NCBI RefSeq assembly: GCF_014203715.1
Contig: NZ_JACHJP010000011.1
Span: 62,001-126,000 of the forward strand
Source: Streptosporangium saharense
Lineage (GTDB): Bacteria > Actinomycetota > Actinomycetes > Streptosporangiales > Streptosporangiaceae
Direction of reading: 5' to 3'
DNA length: 64,000 nt
Below the pieces are notes generated by a model, which did not search any database, had not been told where the DNA came from, and saw nothing but the letters and a program-made list of their open reading frames with translations. Shown here piece after piece: positions 48,837-59,721 of this stretch (positions within the stretch are counted from its first letter, which is position 1; every line of letters begins with the position of its first letter). Both the position numbers and the translations under genes were made by a program.

Positions 48837-49151
48837 ACGCAGGTCGGCGAGCAGGTGCTTGGCGGAGAAGGTCTCCCAGTCCTCCTGCCTCGGAGCCGCG
48901 GTGTACTCCCTGTGCAGTTTCACCAGCTCGTAGACGAGTTCGCTGCGCACCGGCGTCGTGCCCAGCAGCTCCGGCAGCGCGGAGAGGTTGATCAGCCACT
49001 CGGCGTACCACGAGGCCCAGTCGTCGTCGGCGCCGTCGACGAAGCGGTAGACCTCGTGGTGGGTGGCGGCCGCCTGGCTCAGGACGTCGCGGATCCTTCC
49101 GACGCGCTCGTCCGTCCCGCTGTTCTTCTGGCTGTCCGCGTGGTGGTCCAT
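48819..49151 (-). CDS. Conserved small protein of unknown function
   Basis: 110 residues, acidic to neutral, with AAGGGGG before the ATG. Mostly helical by appearance, with a characteristic DDDWASWYAEWLINLSALPELLG core and RSELVYELVKLHREY. No signal peptide or membrane helix. I do not recognise a named family. The stop codon lies within a terminator hairpin shared with the peptidase gene. Confidence 0.7.
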   Translation of the reverse strand: MDHHADSQKNSGTDERVGRIRDVLSQAAATHHEVYRFVDGADDDWASWYAEWLINLSALPELLGTTPVRSELVYELVKLHREYTAAPRQEDWETFSAKHLLADLRPGARV

Positions 49152-49256
49152 GCGGCCCCCTTCCGGCTCGGGCGCTACGGCCGTTCCCAGTGTAACGAAG
49201 CGCCTTTGACCTGGGCCGATGCCGTACGGCCCGGCCGGAAGGGGGCCGCGCGAAGG

Positions 49257-50114
49257 TCAGCAGGGGCCGAGGTCGGCCCACACCCACCAGGCGTTGCCCG
49301 GGTCCTCAAGCTGGGTCCACCAGCGGGCCTGGTAGACGCGCCCGTTGCGGGAGACCCGCTCGCCCTGGACGTAGCTGTCACGGCCGCGCCAGGTGGGCGA
49401 GGTGCACGCGGGCGGGTACGGCCCGCCGGTCGTCGCGGGCAACTCGAAGCCCCAGCCCGCCTGCTGCCACCTGGGGATCAGCTCCTGGTAGGCGGCCAGG
49501 GTCGCCGAGCGGTCACCGCCGCCGTCGTGGGAGAGCGAGACGGCCGTCGGGTAGATCTGCGCGCTCAGCCGCTGGACGAGCACGTCCGCGGGTGAGCCGT
49601 CCCAGTCGGAGGGGTCCATCGTCCAGGCCAGGGCCGACATGCCGAGGGAGGCCGCGACCTGCGGGGAGGCGCCCCAGGCGGCGTAGGGCGCCCTGAAGTA
49701 CCTGATGGGCAGGTTGGGGTCGCCCGCCGCCGCGCGGATCGCGTCGCTGGTCGCGGTCAGGTCGGCGCGGATCGCCTCGGGGGTCAGACCGGCCAGCGAG
49801 TCGTGGTTGAAGGTGTGGTTGCAGACGGCGTGGCCGTCGGCGACGATGCGGCGCACCAGCTCGGGGTGCGCCTTGACCTGGTTGCCGAGCAGGCAGAAGG
49901 TGGCGCGGATCTGCCTGCTGCGCAGCAGGTCGAGGACCTTGGGGGTCCAGTCGGGCGAGGGGCCGTCGTCGAAGGTGAGGGCGACGACCTTACCGCCGGT
50001 ACGGGTGGCGTAGACGATGTCGCCGGTCGGGCCGTCCGCGAGGGCGGGGGTACCCGTGGCCACCACCGCCGTCAACGCCACGATCAAGCTCAGGACACGC
50101 GAACGCAGTCGCAT
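49257..50114 (-). CDS. Secreted polysaccharide deacetylase with carbohydrate-binding module
   Basis: 285 residues. A signal peptide ends near ALA-26. The NodB domain has TFDDGP (Asp49 and Asp50), the metal histidines His100 and His104 (HTFNH), RAPY and LSHDGGG. The last 50 residues (VQGERVSRNGRVYQARWWTQ, ending WVWADLGPC) are a chitin-binding module of the CBM5/12 type. It probably removes acetyl groups from chitin-type or peptidoglycan oligomers outside the cell. Confidence 0.88.
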   Translation of the reverse strand: MRLRSRVLSLIVALTAVVATGTPALADGPTGDIVYATRTGGKVVALTFDDGPSPDWTPKVLDLLRSRQIRATFCLLGNQVKAHPELVRRIVADGHAVCNHTFNHDSLAGLTPEAIRADLTATSDAIRAAAGDPNLPIRYFRAPYAAWGASPQVAASLGMSALAWTMDPSDWDGSPADVLVQRLSAQIYPTAVSLSHDGGGDRSATLAAYQELIPRWQQAGWGFELPATTGGPYPPACTSPTWRGRDSYVQGERVSRNGRVYQARWWTQLEDPGNAWWVWADLGPC

Positions 50115-50200
50115 TGGGGGCCTTTCGATGGGGGGAGTCGAGGCGCCTTACTGGAAACCTTCTTTACCATAAGAATGATCAAGGCGACAGACCCGGAAAT

Positions 50201-51349
50201 TTAGACTCCCCGTACGGCCCGGCCGAGCCAGCCGCGGGCCACGGCGAGAAGGAGCGACGGCGGCACGGTCCCCGCGCCGAGGCCCACCTCGACCAGCAGG
50301 TCGAAGACCTCTTTGCGCCGGGCGGCCACGCCGATCGCGGCGTCGATGAACCGGGGCGAGCGGGCGGCCAGGGCGAGCGCGTCGGTGGTCCGCAGATGCC
50401 GTCCCAGCGCCCTGCCCAGCCGCCCTCGGTAGGCGGTCAGCGGGTCGCCGGGGGCCTGGACGGCGGCCTCCCCCGCGAGCCTGCCGGACAGCAGGGCGTA
50501 GTAGATGCCCTCGCCGGTCAGCGGGTTGATCAGCCCGGCCGCGTCCCCGGCGAGCAGTACCCTGCCCGCGCCCGCCCCCGGCCTGCCAGGGGACAGGGGC
50601 AGGTGGTGGGCCCGCAGGTCACGGGCGGGCAGGTGGGGCAGCAGTTCGGCGAGCCTGCCGTGCAGGACCTCGCGCCCCGGCAGGCCGGTCGCCCGGAGGC
50701 GGGGCAGCAGCATCCCGAAGCCGACGTTGGCGCTGCCGTCCCCGACCGGGAACGACCACGCGTAGGCGGGCCATCCCCGTCCCTGCATGGCGATGCGCTG
50801 GACGTCGTCGTCCAGCGGCACGTCCGCGTAGCCGCGCACGGCGATCGCGGTGTGCCTGTCGGGGACGTCGGCCATGCCGATGAGGCGCCGCACGACGGAG
50901 TTCGCCCCGTCCGCGCCGACGACCGCGCGGGCCGCGATGGCCTCGTCGAGGACGACGTGCCCGTGCCGTACGGCGAGCGCGCGGACGCGGTGGCGCCTGA
51001 CCTCGACGCCCCTGGCCCTGGCCGCCTCCACCAGGCGGGCGTCGAAGACGGCGCGGGGGACGACGTGGTTGGGCCTGGCGACGGTGGCGTGGACCTCCGC
51101 TCCCCCCGGCGAGACGATCGACAGGTGCCGGGTCGGCCGGTAGTCGGCGATCAGGTCGGGCAGGCCGAGCAGGGCGAGTTCGTCACGCCCGTGGGCGGCG
51201 ATGCCGTCGCCGCAGGCCTTGTCGCGGGGGAAGTCGGCCCTGTCGAGCAGCAGCACCCTGGCGTCGGGGCGGAGCTGCCTGGCCCGCAGGGCGGCGGCCG
51301 ATCCCGCGGGACCGCCACCGACGACCACAAGATCCCACACGTCGTCCAC
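50201..51349 (-). CDS. Geranylgeranyl reductase-family FAD oxidoreductase
   Basis: 382 residues from a GTG with GGGAGG upstream. VVGGGPAGSAAALRARQL is the FAD loop; DRADFPRDKACGDGI is the family's conserved CGDG region; VLLAGDAAGLINPLTGEGIYYAL is the second FAD motif. Members reduce isoprenoid double bonds, for example MenJ acting on menaquinone side chains or archaeal-type lipids. No quinone genes are adjacent, so the substrate is open. Confidence 0.86.
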   Translation of the reverse strand: MDDVWDLVVVGGGPAGSAAALRARQLRPDARVLLLDRADFPRDKACGDGIAAHGRDELALLGLPDLIADYRPTRHLSIVSPGGAEVHATVARPNHVVPRAVFDARLVEAARARGVEVRRHRVRALAVRHGHVVLDEAIAARAVVGADGANSVVRRLIGMADVPDRHTAIAVRGYADVPLDDDVQRIAMQGRGWPAYAWSFPVGDGSANVGFGMLLPRLRATGLPGREVLHGRLAELLPHLPARDLRAHHLPLSPGRPGAGAGRVLLAGDAAGLINPLTGEGIYYALLSGRLAGEAAVQAPGDPLTAYRGRLGRALGRHLRTTDALALAARSPRFIDAAIGVAARRKEVFDLLVEVGLGAGTVPPSLLLAVARGWLGRAVRGV

Positions 51350-51486
51350 GCCGATGAGCCTCCCACCGTACGGCCCGGCGAAACCCCCGCCGGGAAATCC
51401 GTCATCGGCCGTGGATTCAATTGTCCCGTCGGAACTTTTGTTTTTCGCCCCTCCATTTCACGCCTCGCCGTACCGGAAAGACAGCG

Positions 51487-51536
51487 GAGACCGCCTCCGG
51501 TAGGCGGGGGAATCCCCCGTCACCGGAGACGGTCTC
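51487..51536 (-). terminator. Long hairpin downstream of the Gly-rich gene
   Basis: A 15-base outer stem (one mismatch), GAGACCGCCTCCGGT with ACCGGAGACGGTCTC, encloses a six-base inner stem CGGGGG-AAT-CCCCCG. It lies 110 bases past the stop at 51649 on the minus strand, and no other gene ends nearby. Confidence 0.65.
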
Positions 51537-51648
51537 AGGAACGGATGACGTACGGCGTGGAGGCCGTGCCCTCCTCCCGCCGGTCGGCGGCCGTGCGGCC
51601 CCGGCCGGTCAGGAGGACATCCGCGGTGGGTGATGGGTCCCGACGGAC

Positions 51649-52032
51649 TCAGCCGCCGCCCCCACCACCGCCTCCGCCGCCACCGCCGCCACCTCCACCG
51701 CCGCCTCCGCCACCGCCGCCGCCTCCGCCGCCGCTGTGGCTGCCACCGCCACCGCCGCCGCCTCCGCCGCTGTGGTTACCGCCACCGCCACCTCCTCCGC
51801 CACCGCCGCCTCCGCCACCACCGCCACCTCCACCGCCGCCGTGACGACGGTGGTAGCACCGGCCGTTGTAGCAGGGCCGCAGGACGAGGTTGCTCTGGGT
51901 GAGGGTCGCGGCGGCGCCGGACGTCAGAGCCTGGGGCGTCGTCGACGCGTTGGCGAATTGAGCCGGCATCGTCACGGGGGCGGCGAGAGCGGAAGCCACC
52001 ATCGCACCGGCAGCGAGAATCTGCTTGACCAT
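51649..52032 (-). CDS. Secreted polyglycine protein
   Basis: 127 residues. A signal peptide (MVKQILAAGAMVASALAAPV...) precedes a mature part with PCYNGRCYHRRH and then about 65 residues that are nearly all Gly, broken only by NHS and SHS. GGAG precedes the ATG. The DNA is a long GGN microsatellite, mainly GGC and GGT, so length should vary between isolates. The paired cysteines could crosslink it to itself or to surface proteins. A structural or adhesive surface role is a guess. Confidence 0.75.
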   Translation of the reverse strand: MVKQILAAGAMVASALAAPVTMPAQFANASTTPQALTSGAAATLTQSNLVLRPCYNGRCYHRRHGGGGGGGGGGGGGGGGGGGGGNHSGGGGGGGGGSHSGGGGGGGGGGGGGGGGGGGGGGGGGGG

Positions 52033-52414
52033 GAGTGATCACTCCATGTCGTGATGGATGCGCCCTGGCGGTTCCCAGGTCGCTGGGAGCGCCGGATAGG
52101 CATCTCGAAAAGACGCCGACACGGCGTGGACCTAAAGTCCACGCTAATGAGAAAGACCTTGAAGGGGTCACCCCAGAGAGGCAAAGGCATTGATTCCGTA
52201 TTATTACCCCAAACAAGACAATAACTATAGGTAATTATTTAGCTACTCTCAGTAAGCATCACGGCTCTCCTCGGAGGGACAACCCCACGGGGGTATGTTA
52301 TGGTCGCCGATATACCCCCTAGGGGTATGAATCCAGTGCCCCGGATGCGTCGGGAATACGGTAGGGGGGTACCGTGTTGTGGAGGGTGAAGCGACCACCG
52401 GAGAGGAGAAGGAG
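52033..52414. other. AT-rich intergenic region with CsoR-like operators
   Basis: 382 bases between the divergent polyglycine gene and csoR. The part at 52140-52260 is the most AT-rich in this end of the window and should hold the minus-strand promoter. The right end has two GGGG/CCCC palindromes. No gene seen. Confidence 0.55.
52282..52328 (+). promoter_or_regulatory. Two CsoR-type operator boxes
   Basis: ATACCCCCTAGGGGTAT (52312-52328) is a near-perfect palindrome of the TACCCC/GGGGTA type bound by actinobacterial CsoR. ACCCC-ACG-GGGGT at 52282-52294, followed by AT, is a second copy 31-32 bases upstream. Both precede the csoR-copZ-copA operon, so autoregulation by copper is expected. Confidence 0.8.
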
Positions 52415-52696
52415 ATGGCCGGTTACACCGCCGACAGGCAGGAGCACCTCCGGCGGCTGCGCAGGATCGAGGGCCAGATACGCGGCCTGCAGCGGATGGT
52501 CGAGGAGGACAAGTACTGCATCGACATCCTCACCCAGGTGTCCGCCGCCGACCACGCGCTGAGATCCTTCGCCCTGTCCCTGCTTGAGCAGCACATGGCG
52601 CACTGCGTCGCCGACGCGGCCGCCAAGGGCGGCGCCGAGGCGGATGCCAAGATCAAGGAAGCCTCCGACGCCATCGCGCGCCTGGTCAGGTCCTGA
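52415..52696 (+). CDS. csoR: CsoR copper-sensing repressor
   Basis: 93 residues from ATG 52415 (AGGAG six bases upstream); an earlier in-frame GTG is less likely. Four-helix CsoR/RcnR protein with the Cu(I) triad Cys35, His60 and Cys64 (KYCIDIL; EQHMAHC), at the same spacing as in the founding CsoR. Cu(I) binding releases the repressor. It is first in the copper operon. Confidence 0.93.
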   Translation: MAGYTADRQEHLRRLRRIEGQIRGLQRMVEEDKYCIDILTQVSAADHALRSFALSLLEQHMAHCVADAAAKGGAEADAKIKEASDAIARLVRS

Positions 52697-52734
52697 CAGA
52701 GCACGACCCCGTGGAACCGAGAGAAGAGACGACG

Positions 52735-52947
52735 ATGAGCACCACCACATACACCGTCAAGGGCATGACCTGCGGCCACTGCGTAAGCTCCGTCAAGGAG
52801 GAGGTCGGGGAGGTCCCCGGCGTCACCGGCGTCGAGGTGGACCTCGCGACCGGTCTGCTGACGGTGAGCGGCCAGGGCCCGGTCGGCGACGAGGCCGTCA
52901 GAGCCGCCGTCAGGACCGCCGGATACGAAGTGGCCGACCCGGCATGA
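52735..52947 (+). CDS. copZ: Copper chaperone CopZ (HMA domain)
   Basis: 70 residues with the Cu(I) motif GMTCGHC (Cys13, Cys16) at the first loop of a ferredoxin-like HMA fold. It should carry Cu(I) to the CopA ATPase encoded two genes on. The stop overlaps the next start (ATGA). Confidence 0.9.
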   Translation: MSTTTYTVKGMTCGHCVSSVKEEVGEVPGVTGVEVDLATGLLTVSGQGPVGDEAVRAAVRTAGYEVADPA

Positions 52948-53876
52948 ACACCCCGGCCAGGCTGGGGGCCTATCTTCTCGGTCTCGCCGTCCTGTTCGGC
53001 GGGGCCCTCGGGGCGGGCAGGGCGGCGGACGCCGCGGGTCTGACCCCCCGGGTCACGACCCACACGTCCGCCTCACCCGTCCCCCAAGAGGCGTCCGTAC
53101 CGGAAGGACTTCAGGTGTCGAACAACGGCTACACGCTGACCCCACGGACCACGACCGTCCAGGCGGGCCGGGAGACGGACTTCCGCTTCACCGTCACCGC
53201 CCCCGACGGCGGGCCCGTCACCGGATACCGGGTCCAGCACGACAAGAAGATGCACTTCATCGTGGTCTCCCGCGACCTCGGCGGCTTCTGGCACCTGCAC
53301 CCGAAGGAGACCGGGGGCGGCGAGTGGTCGGTGCCGCTGACGCTGCCCGCCGCTGGCGTCTACCGGGCCTTCGCCGACTTCGCCCCCGAGGGCGGCGACG
53401 CCATGACCCTGGGCGTCGACCTGCGCTCCCCCGGCGACTACACCCCCGCCGAACTGCCCGCGGCGAGCCGTACGGCCACCGTGGACGGCTACACCGTCAC
53501 CCTCGACGGCGACCTGGTCCCCGGCGCGTCGAGCAGGATCACCCTGAACGTCGCCAAGGACGGCCGTCCCGTCACCGACCTGCAGCCCTACCTGGGCGCC
53601 TACGGCCACCTGGTCGCGCTGCGCGACGGGGACCTGGCCTACCTGCACGTCCACCCAGACGGGGAGCCCGGCGACGGCAGGACCGCCCCGGGACCCGGCA
53701 TCACCTTCCACGCCGAGGTGCCCAGCCGGGGCGCCTACCGGCTCTTCCTGGACTTCCAGCACGCGGGGGTCGTGCGCACCGCGAGCTTCACCGTGCACAC
53801 CGGACAGACCGCTCCCGCGAGCCCTGCCCCGTCCCCCTCGGGGAGCGGGCACGGCCACGGGGGACACGCCCACTGA
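52944..53876 (+). CDS. Secreted His-rich copper-associated protein
   Basis: 310 residues. A signal peptide or N-terminal anchor (LGAYLLGLAVLFGGALGAGRA) is followed by two similar beta-rich units: each has a His-Met-type stretch, HDKKMHFIVVSRDLGGFWHLHP and GAYGHLVALRDGDLAYLHVHP. The end is GSGHGHGGHAH. Its place between copZ and copA and the His/Met content suggest it binds copper outside the membrane. I know no characterised member, so this is inferred. Confidence 0.8.
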   Translation: MNTPARLGAYLLGLAVLFGGALGAGRAADAAGLTPRVTTHTSASPVPQEASVPEGLQVSNNGYTLTPRTTTVQAGRETDFRFTVTAPDGGPVTGYRVQHDKKMHFIVVSRDLGGFWHLHPKETGGGEWSVPLTLPAAGVYRAFADFAPEGGDAMTLGVDLRSPGDYTPAELPAASRTATVDGYTVTLDGDLVPGASSRITLNVAKDGRPVTDLQPYLGAYGHLVALRDGDLAYLHVHPDGEPGDGRTAPGPGITFHAEVPSRGAYRLFLDFQHAGVVRTASFTVHTGQTAPASPAPSPSGSGHGHGGHAH

Positions 53877-53912
53877 GGGCGCCGACCCGGCAAACCCGAG
53901 AAAGGAGAGACG

Positions 53913-56168
<2,256 letters not shown>

Positions 56169-56242
56169 CCTCGGGGCGGGCGCGGCGCACACGTGCCGCG
56201 CCCGCCCGCCCACCGTAGAAGACCGCAGGGAACGGGGAAGCC

Positions 56243-57082
56243 ATGGAAACGGGTTTCGGGTACTTCGCCACACACGACGCGGTCCGTCCGGGCGTGCTGG
56301 CCCAGCTCGTCGAGCAACGGGGCCACGACGCCCTCTTCTTCACCGAGCACACCCACATCCAGGCCTCCGGGGAGCCGCCCGTGCCGCCGGAGGGCGGGAC
56401 GCTGCCGCGCAGGTACGCCCACACCTACGACGCCCTGACCGCCTGCACGGCCGCGGGCGTGGTCACGAGTCGGCTGCGGGTGGGGACGGGCGTCTGCCTG
56501 GTCCCGCAGCACCACCCGATCAGCCTGGCCAAGACGGTGGCGAGCATCGACCACCTGACCGGGGGCCGGTTCGAACTCGGTGTGGGAGCGGGCTGGAACG
56601 AGCCCGAGATCCGCAACCACGGGGTCGATCCGGCGCGGCGCTTCGCGGTGATGAAGGAGAACGTCGAGGCCATGCGCCGCATCTGGACCCAGGACGAGGC
56701 CGAGTACCACGGGAGGTTCGTCTCCTTCGACCCCATCTATTCCTGGCCCAAGCCCGCGCAGCGCCCCCATCCCCCGGTGCTGGTCGGCGGCACCGGCCCC
56801 CGGGTGCTCGACCGGGTGCTCTCCTACGGCGACGGCTGGCTGCCGAACTACGCGCCGGACGTCCTCGACCGGGCGCGTGAGCTCCAGCGCAGGGCCGCCG
56901 ACGCGGGCAGGCGGGTCGTGACGGTGGTCATGGCGGCGCCCGCCGACCCCGCCGTGCTTGAGGCGTGCGAGCGGGCCGGGGTCGCCCGGGTGATGGCGTG
57001 GCTGCCGTCGGCGGGCCTGGACCGCCTCCAGCGGGAGATGGACACCTTCGAGGCGGCGCTGGCCGAGGCGCGCGGGGAGTGA
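56243..57082 (+). CDS. LLM-class, probably F420-dependent oxidoreductase
   Basis: 279 residues of the luciferase-like TIM-barrel family: FFTEHTHI, VGTGVCLVPQHHPISLAKTVASIDHLTGGRFELGVGAGWNEPE and PVLVGGTGPRVLDRVLSYGDGWLPNY. In actinomycetes this subgroup normally uses F420. It may be expressed from its own promoter as it lies 74 bases after copA. Substrate unknown. An 18-pair hairpin closes the unit. Confidence 0.86.
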   Translation: METGFGYFATHDAVRPGVLAQLVEQRGHDALFFTEHTHIQASGEPPVPPEGGTLPRRYAHTYDALTACTAAGVVTSRLRVGTGVCLVPQHHPISLAKTVASIDHLTGGRFELGVGAGWNEPEIRNHGVDPARRFAVMKENVEAMRRIWTQDEAEYHGRFVSFDPIYSWPKPAQRPHPPVLVGGTGPRVLDRVLSYGDGWLPNYAPDVLDRARELQRRAADAGRRVVTVVMAAPADPAVLEACERAGVARVMAWLPSAGLDRLQREMDTFEAALAEARGE

Positions 57083-57093
57083 CATGAACACAC

Positions 57094-57134
57094 CGGACGG
57101 CCCCGGCCAGGTCTCCCCTGGCCGGGGCCGTCCG
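57094..57134. terminator. Perfect 18-base-pair hairpin between convergent genes
   Basis: CGGACGGCCCCGGCCAGG pairs perfectly with its complement across a five-base TCTCC loop. It is the cleanest terminator in the window and serves both the LLM gene and the GlsB-type gene. Confidence 0.85.
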
Positions 57135-57156
57135 TGAGTTCACGTGCCGGGCTGGG

Positions 57157-57429
57157 TCACCGCACGCCGCGCCTGCCGTACAGGCCCGCCGCGGCGATGA
57201 CGCCGACGGCCGCGAGGGCGATCTGGATGAGCAGCTCGATCCAGTCGATTCCCCTGGTGCTGGAGACGCCCAGCGCACCGGCGATCGCGGTCCCGATGAG
57301 GGCCGCGACGATGCCGATCACGATGGTCAGCCAGATGGGGATGCCCTGACGCCCGGGGACGACCAGCCGGCCCAACGCGCCGATGATCGCTCCGATGACG
57401 ATGGCGGTGATGATGCCGGTGACTGTCAT
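57157..57429 (-). CDS. GlsB/YeaQ/YmgE-family stress membrane protein
   Basis: 90 residues from ATG 57429 (GGGAGAG upstream). Three hydrophobic helices and the family pattern VIGAIIGALGRLVVPGRQ, IGIVAALIGTAIAG, IQIALAAVGVIAAAGLYGRR. Small membrane proteins of this family are induced by general stress; the mechanism is unknown. Confidence 0.88.
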   Translation of the reverse strand: MTVTGIITAIVIGAIIGALGRLVVPGRQGIPIWLTIVIGIVAALIGTAIAGALGVSSTRGIDWIELLIQIALAAVGVIAAAGLYGRRGVR

Positions 57430-57601
57430 GGTCCACTCTCCCTCTTGCTCGGCTGCCATGCGTATGCCCTTGAAAGTGAAGACAACACATGAAAAATCAC
57501 GATCTACCGAGGATGAGGGTGACCGAAATACCCGGAGAAGGGTTCGTGAACCGATCGCCGCTGGTCAACAGCGGTGGTGCCCCCGGGAATCCGGCCGGCG
57601 G

Positions 57602-58123
57602 CTAGACGGCCTCCTCGGCCGGTGCCTTGGCTGATGCCTTGGCGAACGGCACCCCGCGCAGGGTGAGCAGCACCAGCGCCACGCCCCCGCCGACGAGGGC
57701 GATGTCGGCGACGTTGCCCACGAACGGGCCGTAGTCGATGAAGTCCACGACGTGCCCGCGGGCGAAGCCCGGCTGGCGGAGGAGCCGGTCGCCCAGGTGG
57801 GACACGGCGCCGCCGAGCAGCGCGCCCAGCACCAGCGCCCAGCCGGGAGAGGCCAGGCGGCGCGCGGCGTACAGGATGCCGGCCACGGCGCCCGCCGCCA
57901 CCAGGGTGAACACCCAGGTCGCGCCGCTTCCTATGGAGAGCGCGGCTCCGGCGTTGTACAGCAGCCTGAAGTGGATCAGCGGCGGGAGCACGGCGACGCG
58001 CTCGTCACCGGACAGCGTGGAGACCGCCCAGAACTTGGTGAGCTGGTCCAGGAGCACGACCACCACGGTCAGCGTGAGCATCATGGCGTACAGCCGACCC
58101 GAACCCCGCTCCAACCGCATCAT
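57602..58123 (-). CDS. lspA: Signal peptidase II (lipoprotein signal peptidase)
   Basis: 173 residues, four membrane helices, GGAGG before the ATG. The two catalytic aspartates appear in GGAVSHLGDRLL and GNVADIAL, with NAGAALSIG for the conserved NxGxxFS region. The usual GGxxGNxxDR box reads GGAVSHLGDR here, with His in place of the Asn-adjacent part, so this may be a divergent second copy. It removes signal peptides from lipoproteins in the plasma membrane. Confidence 0.85.
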   Translation of the reverse strand: MMRLERGSGRLYAMMLTLTVVVVLLDQLTKFWAVSTLSGDERVAVLPPLIHFRLLYNAGAALSIGSGATWVFTLVAAGAVAGILYAARRLASPGWALVLGALLGGAVSHLGDRLLRQPGFARGHVVDFIDYGPFVGNVADIALVGGGVALVLLTLRGVPFAKASAKAPAEEAV

Positions 58124-58233
58124 TCATGCCTCCGTGCTGTGCCGATATCCGAACCAGGATTTTCCCGAGACTACCGGGACGCTTCCCCAACACCGAAGAT
58201 CGTGTGGCTTGCGCGCGTTTCCCCGCATTTGGC

Positions 58234-58271
58234 ACCTGTTTCTGATAACAGGTCAGTAGGACAGTACTGTC
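58234..58271. promoter_or_regulatory. Two perfect palindromes in the lspA divergent promoter
   Basis: ACCTGTT-N6-AACAGGT (58234-58253) and GACAGTACTGTC (58260-58271) lie six bases apart between lspA and the membrane-anchored protein gene. Each is an exact inverted repeat. They suggest one regulator binding twice or two regulators controlling the divergent pair. Confidence 0.6.
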
Positions 58272-58335
58272 ACCGGCGATACACGATGTGTGATCGAGGG
58301 CAGGCTGATCAGGACGGATGCGTGTGGGAGGCGAG

Positions 58336-59184
58336 ATGCGCGGTGAGCACGAACCCACCCGGACCAGGCGTCCCCGTGCGACCCCCAGGGGCAGACATCC
58401 CTACGACAACCCGCCCCCGCCCGCTCCGGTTGCGCCCGTGCCGTACGGCACCGCGGGCGATCCGTTCTCCTACGGGGACTGGGTCGGCCTGGATCTCACG
58501 GCGCTGCGCACCCGCCGCAGGCGGCCGTCGGAGCCTGAGCCGTGGTCGTGGCGGGAGTTGCCCCGGGACCGTCTCCTGCGGTCCGCGCTGCTGATCGGGT
58601 TCCTCGCGGCGGCCGGGGTCGGCGTCTGGACGTCCGGCTGGGCGCCGCCGTACTGGCCGCAGGGCATCCGGGCCGCCGTCCCCACCCCCGCCGCAACCAC
58701 CGAGACCAGCGAACCCCCCAGGGTCGTCGAGGCCAGTGCGACCCCGGCCGCCGTGCCCGTCCCGACGGTCACGGCCGCGCCGGGCCGCCCCCCTGCCGAG
58801 AAGGAGCGCCCGAGGAAGGTGACGAGAGAGCGGGACACGACACCACCCCGGGACCCGGTGAGAACCGTGGCACCGCCCGAAGAACGGCCCACGATGACCA
58901 GGCCCACCAGGACCACCCGGGCGGCCGGGAGGGAACGGCGGCAGCGGCACGCCCTGCGGCGGGCGAACAGCTGGGGCAGGGGTCACACCGGCGCGGACAG
59001 AAGGGGCGCCCGGTCGCGCACGCAGGACGGCCGGACGAACGAGCCCCCGGCCCCCCAGCCCCGGCCCTCGCCGGGCGCCGTCGGCGCCGCCTATGCCTGC
59101 CGCCACCTGTCCCCCGGCGACTGGCGCTACGGCTACTGCGTCACGGCGTGGAACGAGTACAGACGCAGGACCGGCTCGCCGTGA
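58336..59184 (+). CDS. Single-pass membrane protein with Cys-containing C-terminal motif, unknown function
   Basis: 282 residues from ATG 58336 (GGGAGG upstream); ATG 58318 is also in frame. A basic, Pro-rich cytoplasmic part of about 85 residues is followed by one helix (SALLIGFLAAAGVGVWTSG), a long Pro/Thr/Arg-rich linker, and a small end domain YACRHLSPGDWRYGYCVTAWNEYRR with two cysteines that may form a disulphide outside. No named family recognised. It could span the cell wall. Confidence 0.7.
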   Translation: MRGEHEPTRTRRPRATPRGRHPYDNPPPPAPVAPVPYGTAGDPFSYGDWVGLDLTALRTRRRRPSEPEPWSWRELPRDRLLRSALLIGFLAAAGVGVWTSGWAPPYWPQGIRAAVPTPAATTETSEPPRVVEASATPAAVPVPTVTAAPGRPPAEKERPRKVTRERDTTPPRDPVRTVAPPEERPTMTRPTRTTRAAGRERRQRHALRRANSWGRGHTGADRRGARSRTQDGRTNEPPAPQPRPSPGAVGAAYACRHLSPGDWRYGYCVTAWNEYRRRTGSP

Positions 59185-59241
59185 CCGCTAAGGTGGGAAA
59201 CGTAAACATAGTTGTCGAAATGGCGAACCAGGTTACCGACC

Positions 59242-59709
59242 GTGTCCAGTGATCCCCCCGGCTTCGAGCTCCCGCTCAGGCTCCTGCTCGGCTTCCGGAT
59301 GCTCATCGACGATCTCCACGCCGAACTGGCCCGCCGGGGGCACCCGGACGTACGGCCCATGCACGGCTTCGTCATGCAGGCCATCGGCGTCGAGGGCACG
59401 ACCGCCGTGGAGCTCGGCAGGCGCCTGGGCATCTCCAAGCAGGCCGCGGGCAAGACCGTCGGCACCCTGGAGCAACTGGGCTACGTGGAGCGCGCCTGCG
59501 ACCCCGGCGACGCCCGGCGCAAGATCGTACGGCTCACGCCGTACGGGCTGGAGAGTCTGGCGCTCTCCGCGCGCGTCTTCGACGAGCTGCGCGCCCGCTG
59601 GGCGGGGACGCTGGGGCCGGAGCGCATGCGGGCGTTCGAGACGGACCTGCGCGCGCTCACCGAGGGTGAGACGTTCCGGCTCGACGTGCCCGGCTGGTTC
59701 GGCGCCTGA
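59242..59709 (+). CDS. MarR-family regulator
   Basis: 155 residues from GTG 59242, where similarity to the family begins. Winged helix at about 45-110 (TTAVELGRRLGISKQAAGKTVGTLEQLGYVERACDPGDARRKIVRLTPYG). It follows the membrane protein gene by 57 bases containing AT-rich DNA. It is convergent with lysE. Target unknown. Confidence 0.85.
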   Translation: MSSDPPGFELPLRLLLGFRMLIDDLHAELARRGHPDVRPMHGFVMQAIGVEGTTAVELGRRLGISKQAAGKTVGTLEQLGYVERACDPGDARRKIVRLTPYGLESLALSARVFDELRARWAGTLGPERMRAFETDLRALTEGETFRLDVPGWFGA

Positions 59710-59721
59710 GAGGCGTATGAC

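Noticed and set aside
50114..51844. A + strand frame ending in about 65 prolines
   Set aside because: It is opposite the geranylgeranyl-reductase gene and the polyglycine gene; the minus-strand product has a signal peptide and ribosome site, whereas this frame has neither.
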